A stretch of 50,223 nucleotides of DNA from Asterionellopsis glacialis (lineage: Eukaryota; Bacillariophyta; Plagiogrammaphyceae; Rhaphoneidales; Asterionellopsidaceae): positions 40,912 to 91,134 of the forward strand of contig WKLE02000079.1 in the NCBI GenBank assembly GCA_014885115.2. Reading direction: 5' to 3'. The stretch's first letter is position 1. The number at the start of each line of letters is the position of its first letter. Positions 33,766 to 45,259 of this stretch are shown in pieces. The notes under the pieces were generated by a model that saw nothing but the letters and a program-made list of their open reading frames with translations, made no database searches and was not told where the DNA came from. The translations under genes and the position numbers were made by a program.

Positions 33766-34490
33766 TTAAATATCTTGATCATCCGAGGTTTCTTGTTGCT
33801 CAGCATTTGCCAATGCCATTTGAGCCTGTCGATCACGCTTACGCTCTGCTAATACATGTTTGATGGCGCCCATACTTTTCTTTACTTTTTGTCTACGTGC
33901 ATGTTGTGGAAATAAAATCCCTCGTCTTCGTGACAAATTAGCTTCAGTCAAGAGCATATTCTTTTCCTTGTACAGAACATACCTATGTTATTGAATAGGA
34001 AAAAGATAGACCAAATAGAGTAATGTGTACAATGGAGCACACGAGCATTAGGTGTTGTCAAAGTAATATTCACAAATAAGTTGTACTTGAGAAAAAAAGT
34101 ATAAAGTTCGCTTTACGCCCCGAAATAAAGCTCTATCCTAACAATGAATACATGCATCTATAATTGAAAGCAGCTTGAGGGTGCAAAAAAAACGCAACTT
34201 AGTGTTGTTACTTACCATAATTTGTGAAGATCGTCAAAACTTTTACGACGCAATTCTTTGACAGACCATGCTCTTCCAACCGGCTCTTTCGTGCGTTGCT
34301 CTCTACTAACTGAATCACGAAATTCATCTAATGGCATTTGAAGCGGAGTTGTTGATGATGCAATCCACCTTGGGTTTCGTATTGCTGCTGGTACACTAAC
34401 ATTGCTTTTGAATGCCCCCGCAGATGTCGACGACAAGAAGGGTGTTTTGCCCGTAATTGCTGTTTTCAAATTCCTCAAAAACAATGCCAT
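33766..34490 (-). CDS. MRPL47: Mitochondrial large-subunit ribosomal protein uL29m (MRPL47-like)
   Basis: Two exons (34490..34216 and 33982..33766) joined across a 233-bp intron (TG|GTAAGT...CATAG|G) give 163 residues. The conserved uL29m core spans the junction: AWSVKELRRKSFDDLHKLW then YVLYKEKNMLLTEANLSRRR, followed by ARRQKVKKSMGAIKHVLAER. The animal and fungal homologues have the same LR.KS..DLHKLWYVLLKE.NMLLT block. The leader MALFLRNLKTAITGKTPFLS is basic and amphipathic, consistent with mitochondrial import. In the mitoribosome uL29m lies near the exit tunnel. The gene is convergent with the methyltransferase and divergent from plastid uS15. An in-frame GTG upstream is not used as the start. 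Confidence 0.92.
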
Positions 34491-35561
34491 TTTTCTCTTT
34501 GATCTATGCACTTTAATGCGATTGACTATCCAAGGATATGTACCTCTAGTCTTATACTCTCACCACTGTGGGTGTCTCTCAAGTAGATAGCAGTTAAACT
34601 GCAACAATAGATGTGCTGTTGTTCGACTTCGGTTGACTGACCATAATTTTTTGATCGGATCTACGAGAGCTAGCTTTCAGTTAATTTATATTTGTATTTC
34701 ATCAGAAGTTCATGGCTGTTAGGCACTCTAGCAATAAATAGATAATAAGATGGTCATACGACCCGGTTTAAATTCAAGTGTAAATTATCTTCAGAAAGGC
34801 ATATTTTTATCATTTAGAGAGTTCATTACAACCTAGTTTTGATTTGCAAGAATGTCATAAATCGATCGGCTGGGGATGGGATGGGGGCAAGCTTTTTGCC
34901 GGTTTGTCCGTCTGGCCTCTCCCCTTCAGTAGGACGGAAGTATAACTTGTAACTTTCTTTTTTTCTTGAAGTTCCATATTCCTACTCATCTCCGAACCAC
35001 TAGATGCTCAGTAGTCCTATCTACAAAAGTTACGTACAGGCATGATACCACGCGATTTTCTTGATACTCGCCAACAAATACCTGGTACCAGGTACAGTAC
35101 TGGGTTGTCTGTCTAAACAAGGGCTTGATCTGATTTGGTCAAGTACGTCACCATTAGCCAATTAGAGTCAATGATATCATCAGATTAAGAAAAGTGCGTC
35201 ATCCTGAGCCAATTAGAGTCAATAACTTGATGGGGCAGTCTGAACTGTCCATTTTCGAATATCGAGCAACGGACAGACATACACAAACGTCAGTCATGTG
35301 ATACTAGAAAAACTACGATTTTTTGTGTTGGCTGGTAACTGCGTGTGCCTGCCACAGGATTTTGGGGCTCTGCGCTAGTCCATGCGGACTCCGTTCGCTG
35401 ACTCTGTCCTACAAGACCGAGTAGAAACGAACACATCAACTGAGCGTTTTCAGAGCTAGCGACACTTATTCTTTGGAACAGAACGGATTAAAGCGTTTCA
35501 CATCACGACGACGTGGGGATATCACATCAAATCACAAACAAGCAATAGACTTTATCTCAAG
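34491..35561. promoter_or_regulatory. Shared upstream region of uL29m and plastid uS15 with duplicated CGTCA+CCAAT module
   Basis: This 1071-bp divergent gap contains two 27-bp modules, 35146-35172 and 35197-35223. Each reads CGTCA, five variable bases, then AGCCAATTAGAGTCAAT, exactly 51 bp apart. Each combines a CRE/bZIP-like half-site with a CCAAT box in the same orientation. They lie 340-415 bp upstream of the uS15 ATG. A CTGGTACCAGGTACAGTA motif of the window-wide family is near 35082. No gene was found in the gap. Confidence 0.55.
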
Positions 35562-36878
35562 ATGGCTTTCTCCAAATTTGCTCTTGTAGCAGCGCTTGCT
35601 CTTGTCACAATGAATAATGTCAATGCGTTTGCTCCATCACACAACATGGTACGTTTTGTTGACGTTCTCGTTGATGCTCGGAACACTGTCGTGTTTTTCT
35701 TGTTCAGCGCTGAGTTGACTACGTGGACTCTACACAATTTTGTATGGCAAGAAGTTTTTGCGCGCTGATGGGCGATTCATGTGATGGATTGCTGCCCTTT
35801 TTTCTTCCGAAGAACGAAGAACGAGGCAATGGTGGTGATTCGAGTTTGCCAAGCAGCATGTGATGATTGATTCAGTTTGTATATCATCGTCGAATATGCT
35901 TCTCAGTGACACGTGCAGAAACGATTCTATTTCGAATTCTTTCTCTCGTCATGCCGGCAGCGAAACAAGATAGCCCAACCAGGCAGCATCTTGCACCATC
36001 ACTTCCGGAGGTCCGTCAAACGTCAGTACCGTGATAGCCGTACAGAACCTACGGGACTTACACGGGGCATTATCCAAGCGTAACCGTCACGGGGCAACAC
36101 AACACTCAACTCAATTCATCTTATCCCATCACGATGCAAATAGACTTCGCAAATGATGGCGAACAGTGTTTTATCGATTCCCGCACGGCATCCATTATCC
36201 TCTGCATTTCACAATCCATATAACTCACAGTAATGTATTGTTTTACTGTCTCGCTTCCTCAAATTTTCTGGATTCAACTTGGATTGGTTCTCTTCCGCTT
36301 TTTTGTTACCATGAATGATTTCCAAATTTAATAAATAGATTGCCCGACAACAGGCACGAGCACAACAGCAAGCTTTTGTTTCTCTTTCTCTCGCTGAAGT
36401 TGATGATTCTGAAGGTGATATTGATTCCCCCGCCCCAGAGGATATTATTTTGAATGTTGGTGATTTGGAAGGTGAAGCTGATGAGGCCGATGGTACCGAA
36501 GATGATGGTGAACCACCTGCCTGGTATACCTCGCAACAGCGTATGGATGAACTCCGCAATCAGTACCGCAGACACGACACTGATACCGGATCACCCGAAT
36601 ACCAAGTTGCCGGTATGACCGAACGTATTGCTTACCTCACCAAGCATCTTCAGGCACACCCCAAGGATTTCAGTACTCGTCGTGGTCTTGTTGCACTTGT
36701 AAACAAACGTCGTCGTCTCCTGAATTACTTGTTCAAAGAAGATGCTAACAGGTATGTTGAACTTGTCAGTGGTTTGGGCATCCGTCATAAGGCACCCAGC
36801 AACGTTCCTGACCGCACCGAGAAGTACAACCGTTTCCCTCAGCAAAAGGCTGTTAAGAAGCACTTGGTCAAGAAGTAA
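35562..36878 (+). CDS. rps15: Nucleus-encoded plastid small-subunit ribosomal protein uS15c
   Basis: Exon 1 (35562..35648) encodes MAFSKFALVAALALVTMNNV, then NA|FAPSHNM, a signal peptide followed by the FAP motif of diatom plastid import. Exon 2 (36339..36878) begins after a 690-bp intron (ATG|GTACGT...AATAG|ATT) in phase 0; total 208 residues. The C-terminal 90 residues are a clear bacterial-type S15: YRRHDTDTGSPEYQVAGMTE, RIAYLTKHLQAHPKDFSTRR, GLVALVNKRRRLLNYL. S15 binds 16S rRNA early in assembly of the 30S platform. Between leader and S15 core lies an acidic ~60-residue segment (DSEGDIDSPAPEDI, later EADEADGTEDDGEPP) not found in bacterial S15. The intron is much longer than others in this window, so a missed small exon is possible. 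Confidence 0.93.
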
Positions 36879-37012
36879 ACAAAATATGTTTTTCTTTTGG
36901 CATATTCTAATTGATGTCTAGCCAGAGAAGAACCACCACGAAGAAAATTTATTATATTAATATGCCGCATATCATCTCATTTTAAAGAAAACATTTAAAC
37001 TACAAAACTGTG

Positions 37013-37495
37013 TCAGTTTATCTTCATTGATGTACCATCGTACTGCTTTTGCGTACAGGCTTGTGGTTTGCCTACTTGCTTAAAACCTCTTTTGCAGGAA
37101 CAAGCACCGGGGGAGACATGTGATGGAATGCAGGGCTTGCAACTCACACGAGATGCAGTACCGAACACAACGGCGGAGGAAGTCATGATCCACAAGATAG
37201 ACTCCGCTGTTTTTCAAGCATTGTGAATCACAATCAATAATGATATACATAGATGAGAACGGTTGCGGCGCTCCTGACAGGTTTGCAGATTGTTGAGGTA
37301 AAATCTTTTATTACCTGAAGCTGGCTTGGTGGATGGCCGACGCGGTGCCGATGCCTTATACACTTCACCTTGCTGGGGTGGTTTCTTCCCACCCCGTTTC
37401 TTTGGCTCCTGCAGTCGGGCTTCAACGTTCTTTCCCTTAACAAATCCCCCACTACGAACCTTTGGGAATAAAGATGAATGGACCAGACCACTCCT
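37013..37495 (-). CDS. Unidentified small gene, 3' exons (basic region plus C-terminal hydrophobic/Cys-rich tail)
   Basis: Two exons are supported by frame and splice signals: 37495..37315 (preceded by AAAACAG, ending G|GTAATA) and 37206..37013 (preceded by AAAACAG). They join in frame and end with TGA. The first part is very basic (FVKGKNVEARLQEPKKRGGK, then APRRPSTKPAS). The second has a possible membrane helix (ILWIMTSSAVVFGTAS) and a Cys-rich tail (CKPCIPSHVSPGACSCKRGF). The 5' exon or exons are unresolved. A coding-like minus-strand segment at 37692..37561 (SFSDVQYSYNEITGAKYYFV, then RDKIRAANLFRL-stop) could be an upstream exon or a separate gene's end; a GTGAGG donor lies within it. I do not recognise the family. 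Confidence 0.35.
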
Positions 37496-37929
37496 CTGTT
37501 TTCATCTGTATTCACTATTTATTTGACAATTCATGAGGAAGTTGTTAGAATTAATCTTGGCTAAAGACGGAAAAGATTAGCTGCACGAATCTTATCCCTC
37601 ACAAAATAATATTTTGCACCAGTGATTTCATTATAAGAGTACTGGACGTCAGAAAACGATAAATCATATGGTATTTTGATAATGAGTTGTATCTATATGA
37701 ATTTTTACGTGTATCAATATGTACTCGAAACAATTTGCTCTAAGGTAGTTTGTCAGTACCTTTGCTATACATAAAGTCATCAAACAGCACAGCTATTTGA
37801 CCTGTGAAAAGAAACCCGTCCCAATCTATAATTGAAAGACCTTTCACAGCGATTCAGGATCATGCAGAGTTCACGATAACCTCGGGTGTGTTTTGCCGTA
37901 ACATTGCATTGACGTCTTTCCCTTTCTTT

Positions 37930-39862
37930 TTAGGCCGCCTTGGCGCGTTTTTCCATTCCAGGCGAATACTGTGGTAATTGTGTTGGACTAGTAACAATAG
38001 GACCATTGCTACTTGCAAAGATAGGGAATTCTTGTTGACATTGTTTTGTGGTAGCTGGTTGGAGCATCCATTGCTTGGCATACCCTTCTAATTGTCGTTG
38101 CTGATCCCGTAATAGTTCAGCTTGCTGTTTTTGTAAATCTACCAAGGGCGCTCTATTATCGGCGGAATTGCTATTATCACTAATTGCCATTAATAGCTTA
38201 GATACACAGTTTTTGGCTGAATTTGAGGAGATGGAAGAGGATGCATGTTGTTGATGTTGCTGGGATTTATCATAGGTAGCCTTGACTTGTTCCTGAACCA
38301 TCTCAGCTGACAAAAAGGTAGGCTGATTACTCCGTTCCAAGGCACTTATTGCAGCATTGACAACTGATTGCGAATACTTAGAATTTGGATCTGGAGCTTC
38401 GAAAGCTGGTGTAGGAGTAGGTGCTATAACACCAATGCCAACTCCAACAACTTCTTTGGATACGGATTCCACCGGAGGAATGGAAGTAGAGGACAAATTC
38501 TGATATGGAAGCGGTTGATGTTGTTCTTGGTGCTCTTGTTCAAATACTTGATTGTGTGATGGTCGCAGTGGTGTAGGTTGTAAGTTATGATCATCAAATA
38601 TGTCCATCTCATCTTGTGTTAGGTGTTGTTGCTCTTCTTGCTGTTGTGGTGATGTTTGTAGAGATCCTTCTTGCTGTTGAGGTGTTCCCAGCTGCGTTAC
38701 AACTGGTTGTTGTAGCAGTTGCTGCATTTGCAATATTTGCTGCCGCTGCTGTTCAAGTTGAATATTGAGGAACTGAGTCTCAATGGAATTTTCACCATTA
38801 TTGTCTATAGCACCAATATTGACGTCTGGTAATGGCGATGCTCCAACGCCTGTTGATGCTGAAGTTTGCATTGCACCTACTGGTACAATCGGCTGTTGTA
38901 GCTGAGGATGCTGCTGCTGCTGCTGATCTGGTAGCCGATTATTAATCTGCAAACTGCTCATAGCGTTGCTCATGATACACTGATGGTTCATGTTGGCTAC
39001 CGAGGGCATAGTGGTACTTGATGGAATCGTGTGCTGGGGACTAAAAATGCTATATTGTCCAGCTTCTTGGGCCTTTGTCATCTTTGTCGTGGTCTGGCAA
39101 CACATTTGTAAACAAAGACGCAAGTTACCCCGTTGGAAAAAAGGATGATAATAAGCTCCACTTTCAGGACCACGAGTTACTCTATTGAAGCTCCATCTAT
39201 TCAATTTTCGTGTGAAACTTGTAAACTTGGTCTTTTTAAAATATTTGGGTAAAATTTGTTCAGCAAAACGTTTCTTTTGGTAAATCATGAAACCTTGCCC
39301 GTGAGGCAGCCAAGCTATGATATCGGAATGATCTTCATTAGAAAGCATTTCCATAAGCTGTTTTGTATTGCGATACAAAAAAAATATATATAGGAAAATG
39401 AGGAACAACATAACGAAGGTGCAAAATTGTACAGCCCATTAGTGTGTTGGTACGTACTCTCTGTGGAAAAGTTAGCGGAACATCATCTTCGGAATAGTTC
39501 GAGGAGAATTTGGATCTTTCTTTCGTTCTAGAAGTTGAAAACTCCTTTGTTGAAGGTAGAGCCTCCCTTTCTGGATTATTATTGGCCTCATCCATATTTT
39601 CATTTCCAGATCCAAGCGTTTTCAACGATGTGTCAGAAGTCAAATCATTTTCGAAAAAAGGCTGGTTTTGTTGAGCTGTTGTCGATAAAGCTTGTTCATT
39701 CGTATTTGAATTTGTTATGTTGTTGACAGACGTCCTCTCCAGCAGAGTGTTGACATAAGGGTGAGGAAGGTTGGGGAGGCTCAAGTTAGGCCTTTGATAT
39801 GGTGGCAAAGATGTGTTCAAGTTCATTATTTCTGTCGGTAGGAAGTAGGATTCAAGTTGCAT
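37930..39862 (-). CDS. Heat-shock-factor-type transcription factor (HSF family), copy A
   Basis: Two exons (39862..39458 and 39357..37930) join in phase 0 across a 100-bp intron, giving 610 residues. The HSF DNA-binding domain spans the junction: FPQR | LMEMLSNEDHSDIIAWLPHG, then KYFKKTKFTSFTRKLNRWSF and GAYYHPFFQRG. This is the winged-helix form typical of stramenopile HSFs, with a recognition helix around FTSFTRKLNRW. The N-terminal 130 residues are polar and Asn-rich. After the domain comes a long Gln-rich tail (QQQEEQQHLTQDE and similar), probably an activation or coiled-coil region. The gene is head-to-head with a second HSF and the intron interrupts the domain at the same place in both. 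Diatoms have many HSFs, so stress response is not assured. Confidence 0.93.
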
Positions 39863-41282
39863 GGATGTTCAAAGCGGCACTAAAGTTATGACAAATTAAA
39901 GACAAATGCCTGACACGAGAGTTTTGAGTGAGACAACGGAGTTCGCGTTTTTTACTTGTTCAACTGCGTTTCCTGATTTCGATTGTGAGGAAAGGAAAGT
40001 ACAAAAAAGCTTCTCGTTTCGTAGATTGAATACTGATTTCTACATAATGAATTCGTGACTCTCTCGTTTCAGTTATATTAATACCGCTACTGTACTGTAC
40101 TTTCAGTCTCTATCGGTATTCATGCCAGGGGTATTGAAGCAAATCACGCATTTCCCACGATACATTGCTTCAAATGATAGAGCAATTTCTAGTATACTTT
40201 CTTGTGCTGAAAAACAAAGAACAAAATTGTACTTAAGAAAAAGTAAATATTCATAGTTATGATCAATGCTGTATCAATTTTATAGAGATCCTAGTATAAT
40301 GATTTTGGTTAAGTATCAATTGCAATATCAACTTGGCGAAGAAATTATCACAACTACATAAAAGAGTTTAATTATTATTAACCCCTTTGAATGATCTGTG
40401 CACATCCCTCGTGTGAAATTGCGGTTGCCTAAGAACGACCTTGAATTTTTCTTTTTTCTTGTGCATGTTGATGTACCATGTACCGAATTGTACTGAGCTA
40501 CTTCTACCCAGAAATTGTACATTGGACATTATATAAAATAGTGTACTTTTCATCGCATCTCTTTTTCATTCAATCGTACATATTATTTTTGACCCGTTCT
40601 GGAATGAAAAGCTCCCGGTGTCTCTACAGTATTTTTATTATGAAAGACTGTGTGGATTGGGCTTGATATAAAATCTCTACCCGAACTTTTTCTGCAATTT
40701 TGTTTTACAGGGGTAGCGAAATGATGTTCTTCATTGAAAACGATTAACATTTTTTTCCATGACACAGAAAGAGCTACAATATAATTTCCAAAAAAGAACA
40801 AGTTCTTTTCTGTTTACACGGGACATATTTTAAATGATACACCTTGTACAAGCACTGAAGTACAAGGTTATTCTGTACAAATGAGAACAATTCCTGATTT
40901 GTTATGTTGAATTTTACGTTGTCCGCTTCTGGATGCGAAATCAAGTCCCAGATCATATTGATGCCAGATGCTGTCGCAATACCACTGATACGACAGGGAT
41001 CAGACACACTTTTTATTCTTTCCCGTTCTCACCTGCTATTATTTAGTCTCCCGAACAATTTTTTGATACCGCTGTTGTAGGACCGACAGTACCGTACCGT
41101 AGGACCTAGACTACCACAGTGTATCATTATGGCCATCATAATTAACGAAAATAACATCTGGTTATCAAAAAAAGAATAAATGACACTAGAAGTACCTCCA
41201 ATGGGTATTGGTGTAACTACTGGGTGTGTCTAACTTTTTTCATAACCGGACCATTTCAAAACAAGCAGAATAGCTAATTACA
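39863..41282. promoter_or_regulatory. Shared upstream region of the divergent HSF pair
   Basis: About 1.4 kb between the two HSF start codons. It contains an inverted repeat ACCTTGTAC (40841-40849) / GTACAAGGT (40860-40868) and a motif-family block GTAGGACCGACAGTACCGTA continuing to about 41114. A single TTCTGGAA (40597-40604) fits two of the three units of a heat-shock element, but such an 8-mer is expected by chance about once in 4 kb. No gene was found. Confidence 0.45.
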
Positions 41283-43186
41283 ATGAACACGAATGATAAT
41301 ATCTCAACCAATTGCACTGTCACACCCCAAATGGAAGGTCAACAAGAACCTTTTGCAATGTCGCCATCAGAGGATCAAAATCACAATGGCAGTTTGGAAA
41401 ATAATTTGGAAGAAGAAATAACTACTCAAGGAAGGCACCAGGCCAAAGCCAAAAATGACAACAAATCAGGCGAAAACATGGAAAAACCAACTAAAAAAGA
41501 AAGCGAAGTATCGGATAGTGTTCAAGAGGAAACTTACGAAGTTCCAATATCATTTCCACAACAGGTAAGTTTTGGAATGGAATATTTTTTGTTGTGCACG
41601 AGAGTGCATAATGGGTCATGAAATGTTATTGTGTATGAGGTATTGATACTATGTAGAACCTAGAGAGGCATGTTTGCATTGCCGTGTGTATTCGCTGGAT
41701 TGTTTTTACCCTTTTTCTTGCTCACAACTTTATATATTTTTTGGTTGTTTCGCATACATCTTTCATTCCTTTTAAACCAAACATATTAAAATCAAAGTTA
41801 ATGGAAATGCTGAACAATGAAGAGCATGCCGATATCATATCATGGTTACCTCACGGTAAAGGGTTTCAAATTCACAAGAAGAAAACGCTTGCCAATGAAG
41901 TACTACCCAAATACTTCAATCAATCCAAATATACTAGCTTTACAAGACGATTGAATCGATGGGGATTTGTTCGTGTGACTCGTGGTCCTGAAGTTGGTGC
42001 ATACTATCATAACCTTTTTCAAAGAGATGGTGATAAATTAATATTGCAAATGTCTTGTCAGAAAAATGACAGAGTTAGAGCAGCAGCAGCAGCAAGAACA
42101 ACCGCAGCAGCAGCAGCAGGTGACCTTTTTTTACTTCATTATCAACAAAGCTTGGGCAATACCACCCCCTCTACAACTACTGCCACGCCCTATACTTCTC
42201 CCGCAACAGTACCTCCATGTACGCCCTCGACGGTTGCTCATACTCTTCATCAGCAATTCCAGCAGTTGCAGTATCTCCAGTACCAAATTCGAAAGTTAGA
42301 ACAACTTCAACAAAAAATGAAGCTGGCTGAACAACAGCATGATCACCTCCATCAGCAACAGGGACAGCTCAACACCAAAAATGAAATTAATGCGGCAACA
42401 GAACTCAAGGAAATGGACTCAGAACAGAGACATTTGGAAGCATTAAAGAAACAACTGACCCTACAAGAAAAATTAAAACAGCAATTGACGTTATGTAATC
42501 AGCAAAGGGAGAAACAATTTGAAAACTATCAGACTTCTGTATCGGCCAAACCAAACACCTCTCTTGGCGGCGGCGGCACTCTATCTGGAAATCGTGATTC
42601 CAATTCAGACAAGAAACAGCAACAACGTCCACAAATTGCCCCACGAGCAGCAAATACCACCAGCGATGCACCTTTGGAACAAAATCAGATATTACAAAGA
42701 AATCAAAATCGACAAAAAGAGCTTCAGCGTCTCTATGCCAGGTCTTCTGCATCAAAATTAGCCTCATCTTCAACAAGCGTTACTGCCTCTTCTGACAGTG
42801 GTGTCTCTGCTCTATCAAAACGAGGACTACACGGGGGGAAATTTCTAACTTTTTCTCAACTGCAAAAACAGCAGCAGCAAGTTGCTGCAGAACGTTCACG
42901 ATCCTGTGCCTCAAATTCATCATCAGTTGCAACGCAAAACATCACCTCTAGTAATAGTAGTTGTGGAGGTAATGCTCCTTTGAAACAAGTCTCCAATGAT
43001 TTGTTTGCGCATCAAATACTTTTATCAAAAGAGGGAAGTGGTACCGATATGAGACAAGCAAAGACTACGACCGAGGTATCACAGCAACAGCATATCATGG
43101 ATCTTCGACAACAACAGCATCACAAAGAAGAACAGCAGCAACAAGGAATTGGGACCAACCCTGCGAGGAGGGCATCAGCAGCTTAA
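41283..43186 (+). CDS. Heat-shock-factor-type transcription factor (HSF family), copy B
   Basis: Two exons (41283..41564 and 41798..43186) join in phase 0 across a 233-bp intron (CAG|GTAAGT...CAAAG|TTA), giving 556 residues. The DNA-binding domain crosses the junction: SFPQQ | LMEMLNNEEHADIISWLPHG, then KYFNQSKYTSFTRRLNRWGF, VRVTRGPEVGAYYHNLFQRD. It is close to copy A along the whole domain. The tail is rich in Gln, Ser and Thr, with a heptad-like region (QLQYLQYQIRKLEQLQQKM, then KKQLTLQEKLKQQLTLCNQQ) that could trimerise. Poly-Ala and poly-Gln runs come from CAG/GCA repeats near 42080-42120. It is divergent from copy A, so the two probably arose by inverted duplication. Confidence 0.93.
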
Positions 43187-43314
43187 TTACGTTTTGACGA
43201 GATACATTTCGAAAGTACAGCAAGGACATGGACTCAATGTGTATTGGGGCTTCAATAGTAATCATGCCGTTTAGTGTCGCTTCAGTTCTTTAAAGACAAC
43301 TGTTATGCTTTATC

Positions 43315-43376
43315 ATGCCAAATATCTAGACATTGCTTGTTTATTATGCCAAATATCTAGACATTGCTTGTTTATT
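43315..43376. repeat. 31-bp perfect tandem duplication
   Basis: The unit ATGCCAAATATCTAGACATT, continuing GCTTGTTTATT, occurs at 43315-43345 and again at 43346-43376, followed by the first bases of a third copy. It lies between the convergent stop codons of HSF copy B and the DUF4336 gene, so probably in 3' untranslated sequence. Confidence 0.95.
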
Positions 43377-43494
43377 ATGCTTCCGCGTGAATAATTTTGT
43401 CCTTGTGTAGGTAAAGTAGTCAATCATTTTATTGTTTCAGTGCTGTCCCTATCTTTTGCAACCTGCCTTTGTTTCGACTAATCAATCTCAACTT

Positions 43495-44663
43495 TTATCC
43501 ATAGAAGTGTGTTTTGAGTACATCTTGACAAAGATTGCTACCTCGAATAACATCTCCATGACAGGGTACAATGTTTTCAGCATCCCAACTCAAGACTTTT
43601 TGTACAGCCTTTTCATATTTAGGTCGGCGTTCTCCACTGCCTACCATAAACTTTTTGTAAAATGGCAAATAAACTTTGTCCATTCCAAATTTCCATAGTT
43701 TAGAGCCAAAGGGGACTGTCACAGGCGGTAACTTCTTACTGGCAGGTGCCCCTTCAACTGGCATTTTAGGACAATCATGAAGTGTATCAATACCATTTTG
43801 TTCCATGATGGATGAGTAATTGGGTACATCTGAGCTAGGATAATTCCAAAATGTATCTGTCATTATAATACTCTTTGAATTGATATGGAATAGATTGACT
43901 TCATTAAAGAATGGTTTGCGTGTAAATGGATTAATTTCGCAATCGAAATATACTAGGTCGATGGATCCTTCCCATTCAGGTGGTGTTGGATCAATACCCA
44001 ATTCACAATCCCATGTAATTTCAGGCATACGATCTGGTAATTCTGGACAAGCATACATTTTGGCTTCAGGATATTGTACATGCCACTGTGATGCGTATTT
44101 CAAATGTTCATAATTAGGTGATACAATATGGCCTACACCACCACCTAGTGTTTCAAGACATTCACCAAGTTCGGGCGTCCATTCGACAGGACTGTGAACA
44201 AGAAGTGTACCATCCCCTACACGACAAATCACACTTCGACCACCAACATCAATAGAATTCCAAACAAATGGACGTTCTGCAGCCCAAACTCTTTATAATG
44301 TTGCGTATTATAAATGAGAAATTTCAACAGAGGAAGGTGAGACTTTCAAGGATAATTAAGTAGTAGTAGGTCCCAATATAAATGCGACAGTCAGTGTTCT
44401 CTAGCCAAAGTGATGTCTACATATTGAAAAAATCAAACTATAGTATAATACAAAATAGCTTGAAATGCAAACTTAATGCCTTACCCTGTTGATACGGGTG
44501 TTAAAGTAACGCCCAACCTATTACTCCAAGAAACTTCGGTAGGTTTGTTCACGGTGAGTGCCAAAGCAGAACAATTAGAAATGCAACAGGTACTTAGTAA
44601 CACTACAATTAGTATCAAAGCCTGATTCAGATGATAACCTGCTTGTGGTGGTGTCATCGTCAT
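43495..44663 (-). CDS. DUF4336-family protein (metallo-hydrolase-like), probably organelle or secretory targeted
   Basis: Two exons (44663..44485 and 44290..43495) join with GG+A across a 194-bp intron to give 324 residues. The body matches the DUF4336 family seen in cyanobacteria, plants and algae: VWAAERPFVWNSIDVGGRSV, LLVHSPVEWTPEL, HIVSPNYEHLKYASQWHVQY, and near the end CHGDVIRGSNL. The pattern (LLVHSP, NYEH, MTDTFWN, PCHGD) is reminiscent of a beta-lactamase-like hydrolase fold with altered metal ligands. The biochemical role is not established. The N-terminus has a hydrophobic signal (ALILIVVLLSTCCISNCSA|LAL). Plastid location is plausible because plant relatives are plastidial, but the residue after the predicted cleavage is Leu rather than Phe. 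Confidence 0.85.
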
Positions 44664-45259
44664 GTCAGAACGTTTATTTAACGCAATCTGTGCAATGCCG
44701 GGCCAAGATATTCAAGAAGGATCCCAGATCGGCTGAGATGGTCTTTTCGTAATGAATGATGTGCTCTACTCATCTAGAGAGGGTACGCACGACATCGACC
44801 AGGTCTTTCTTTCTCACAAAAAGGTCTTTCTTAACTTCTTGTTAGCAATAAATCTAAAACTCAAACTCTAGTCAGTTCTAATTTTTCTCATGCATTGCGC
44901 GCAGGCAGGACTGAAGCTACAAGCGTTTTTGTTGATGTGTGTCAGCCAACCGGCCGCCGCCCACCACGGTCCATTGTTTTGTTCGGCAGAACGCTACCCA
45001 TCAGAAAAAAGCAACAGACACTCACAGCAGCTTTTTTGTTCTGTCAAACACTCATCACACAGCAAACGAACTCATCGCATCCTGCTGTTGTTTGAAAGCA
45101 CAACCAGTCGCGCTCGATTGTCTGTCAAAAAGTTAGAACAAAACTTAAAGTCATTTTGTTAGAAAAGACTATAACAAATCAAAAGACAATATAAGGAAGA
45201 ACTCTAGCTTCCAAGAATTGCAAGATTTTTCGCACATTCGTACTTTGTAATCCACAAAA
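44664..45259. promoter_or_regulatory. Shared upstream region of DUF4336 and the RlmI-like methyltransferase
   Basis: A divergent gap of about 600 bp. A 90-codon plus-strand open frame (44890-45162) just upstream of the methyltransferase has no domain, overlaps another frame of similar length and is probably untranslated leader. No clear motif was found apart from CTCATCTAGAGAGGG near 44769. Confidence 0.4.

Noticed and set aside
37860..38081. Alternative-frame tail of HSF copy A reading RRPKKKGKDVNAMLRQNTPE and ending at 37860
   Set aside because: It looks coding-like and has an NLS-like stretch, but it would need a frameshift or unsupported splice. The main frame ends cleanly at 37930, so I kept the simpler model.
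40597..40604. TTCTGGAA as a heat-shock element between the two HSF genes
   Set aside because: Only two of three units match, and a chance occurrence in 1.4 kb is likely.
44890..45162. 90-codon frame upstream of the RlmI-like gene
   Set aside because: Several frames are open here, there is no domain, and it is probably 5' untranslated sequence.
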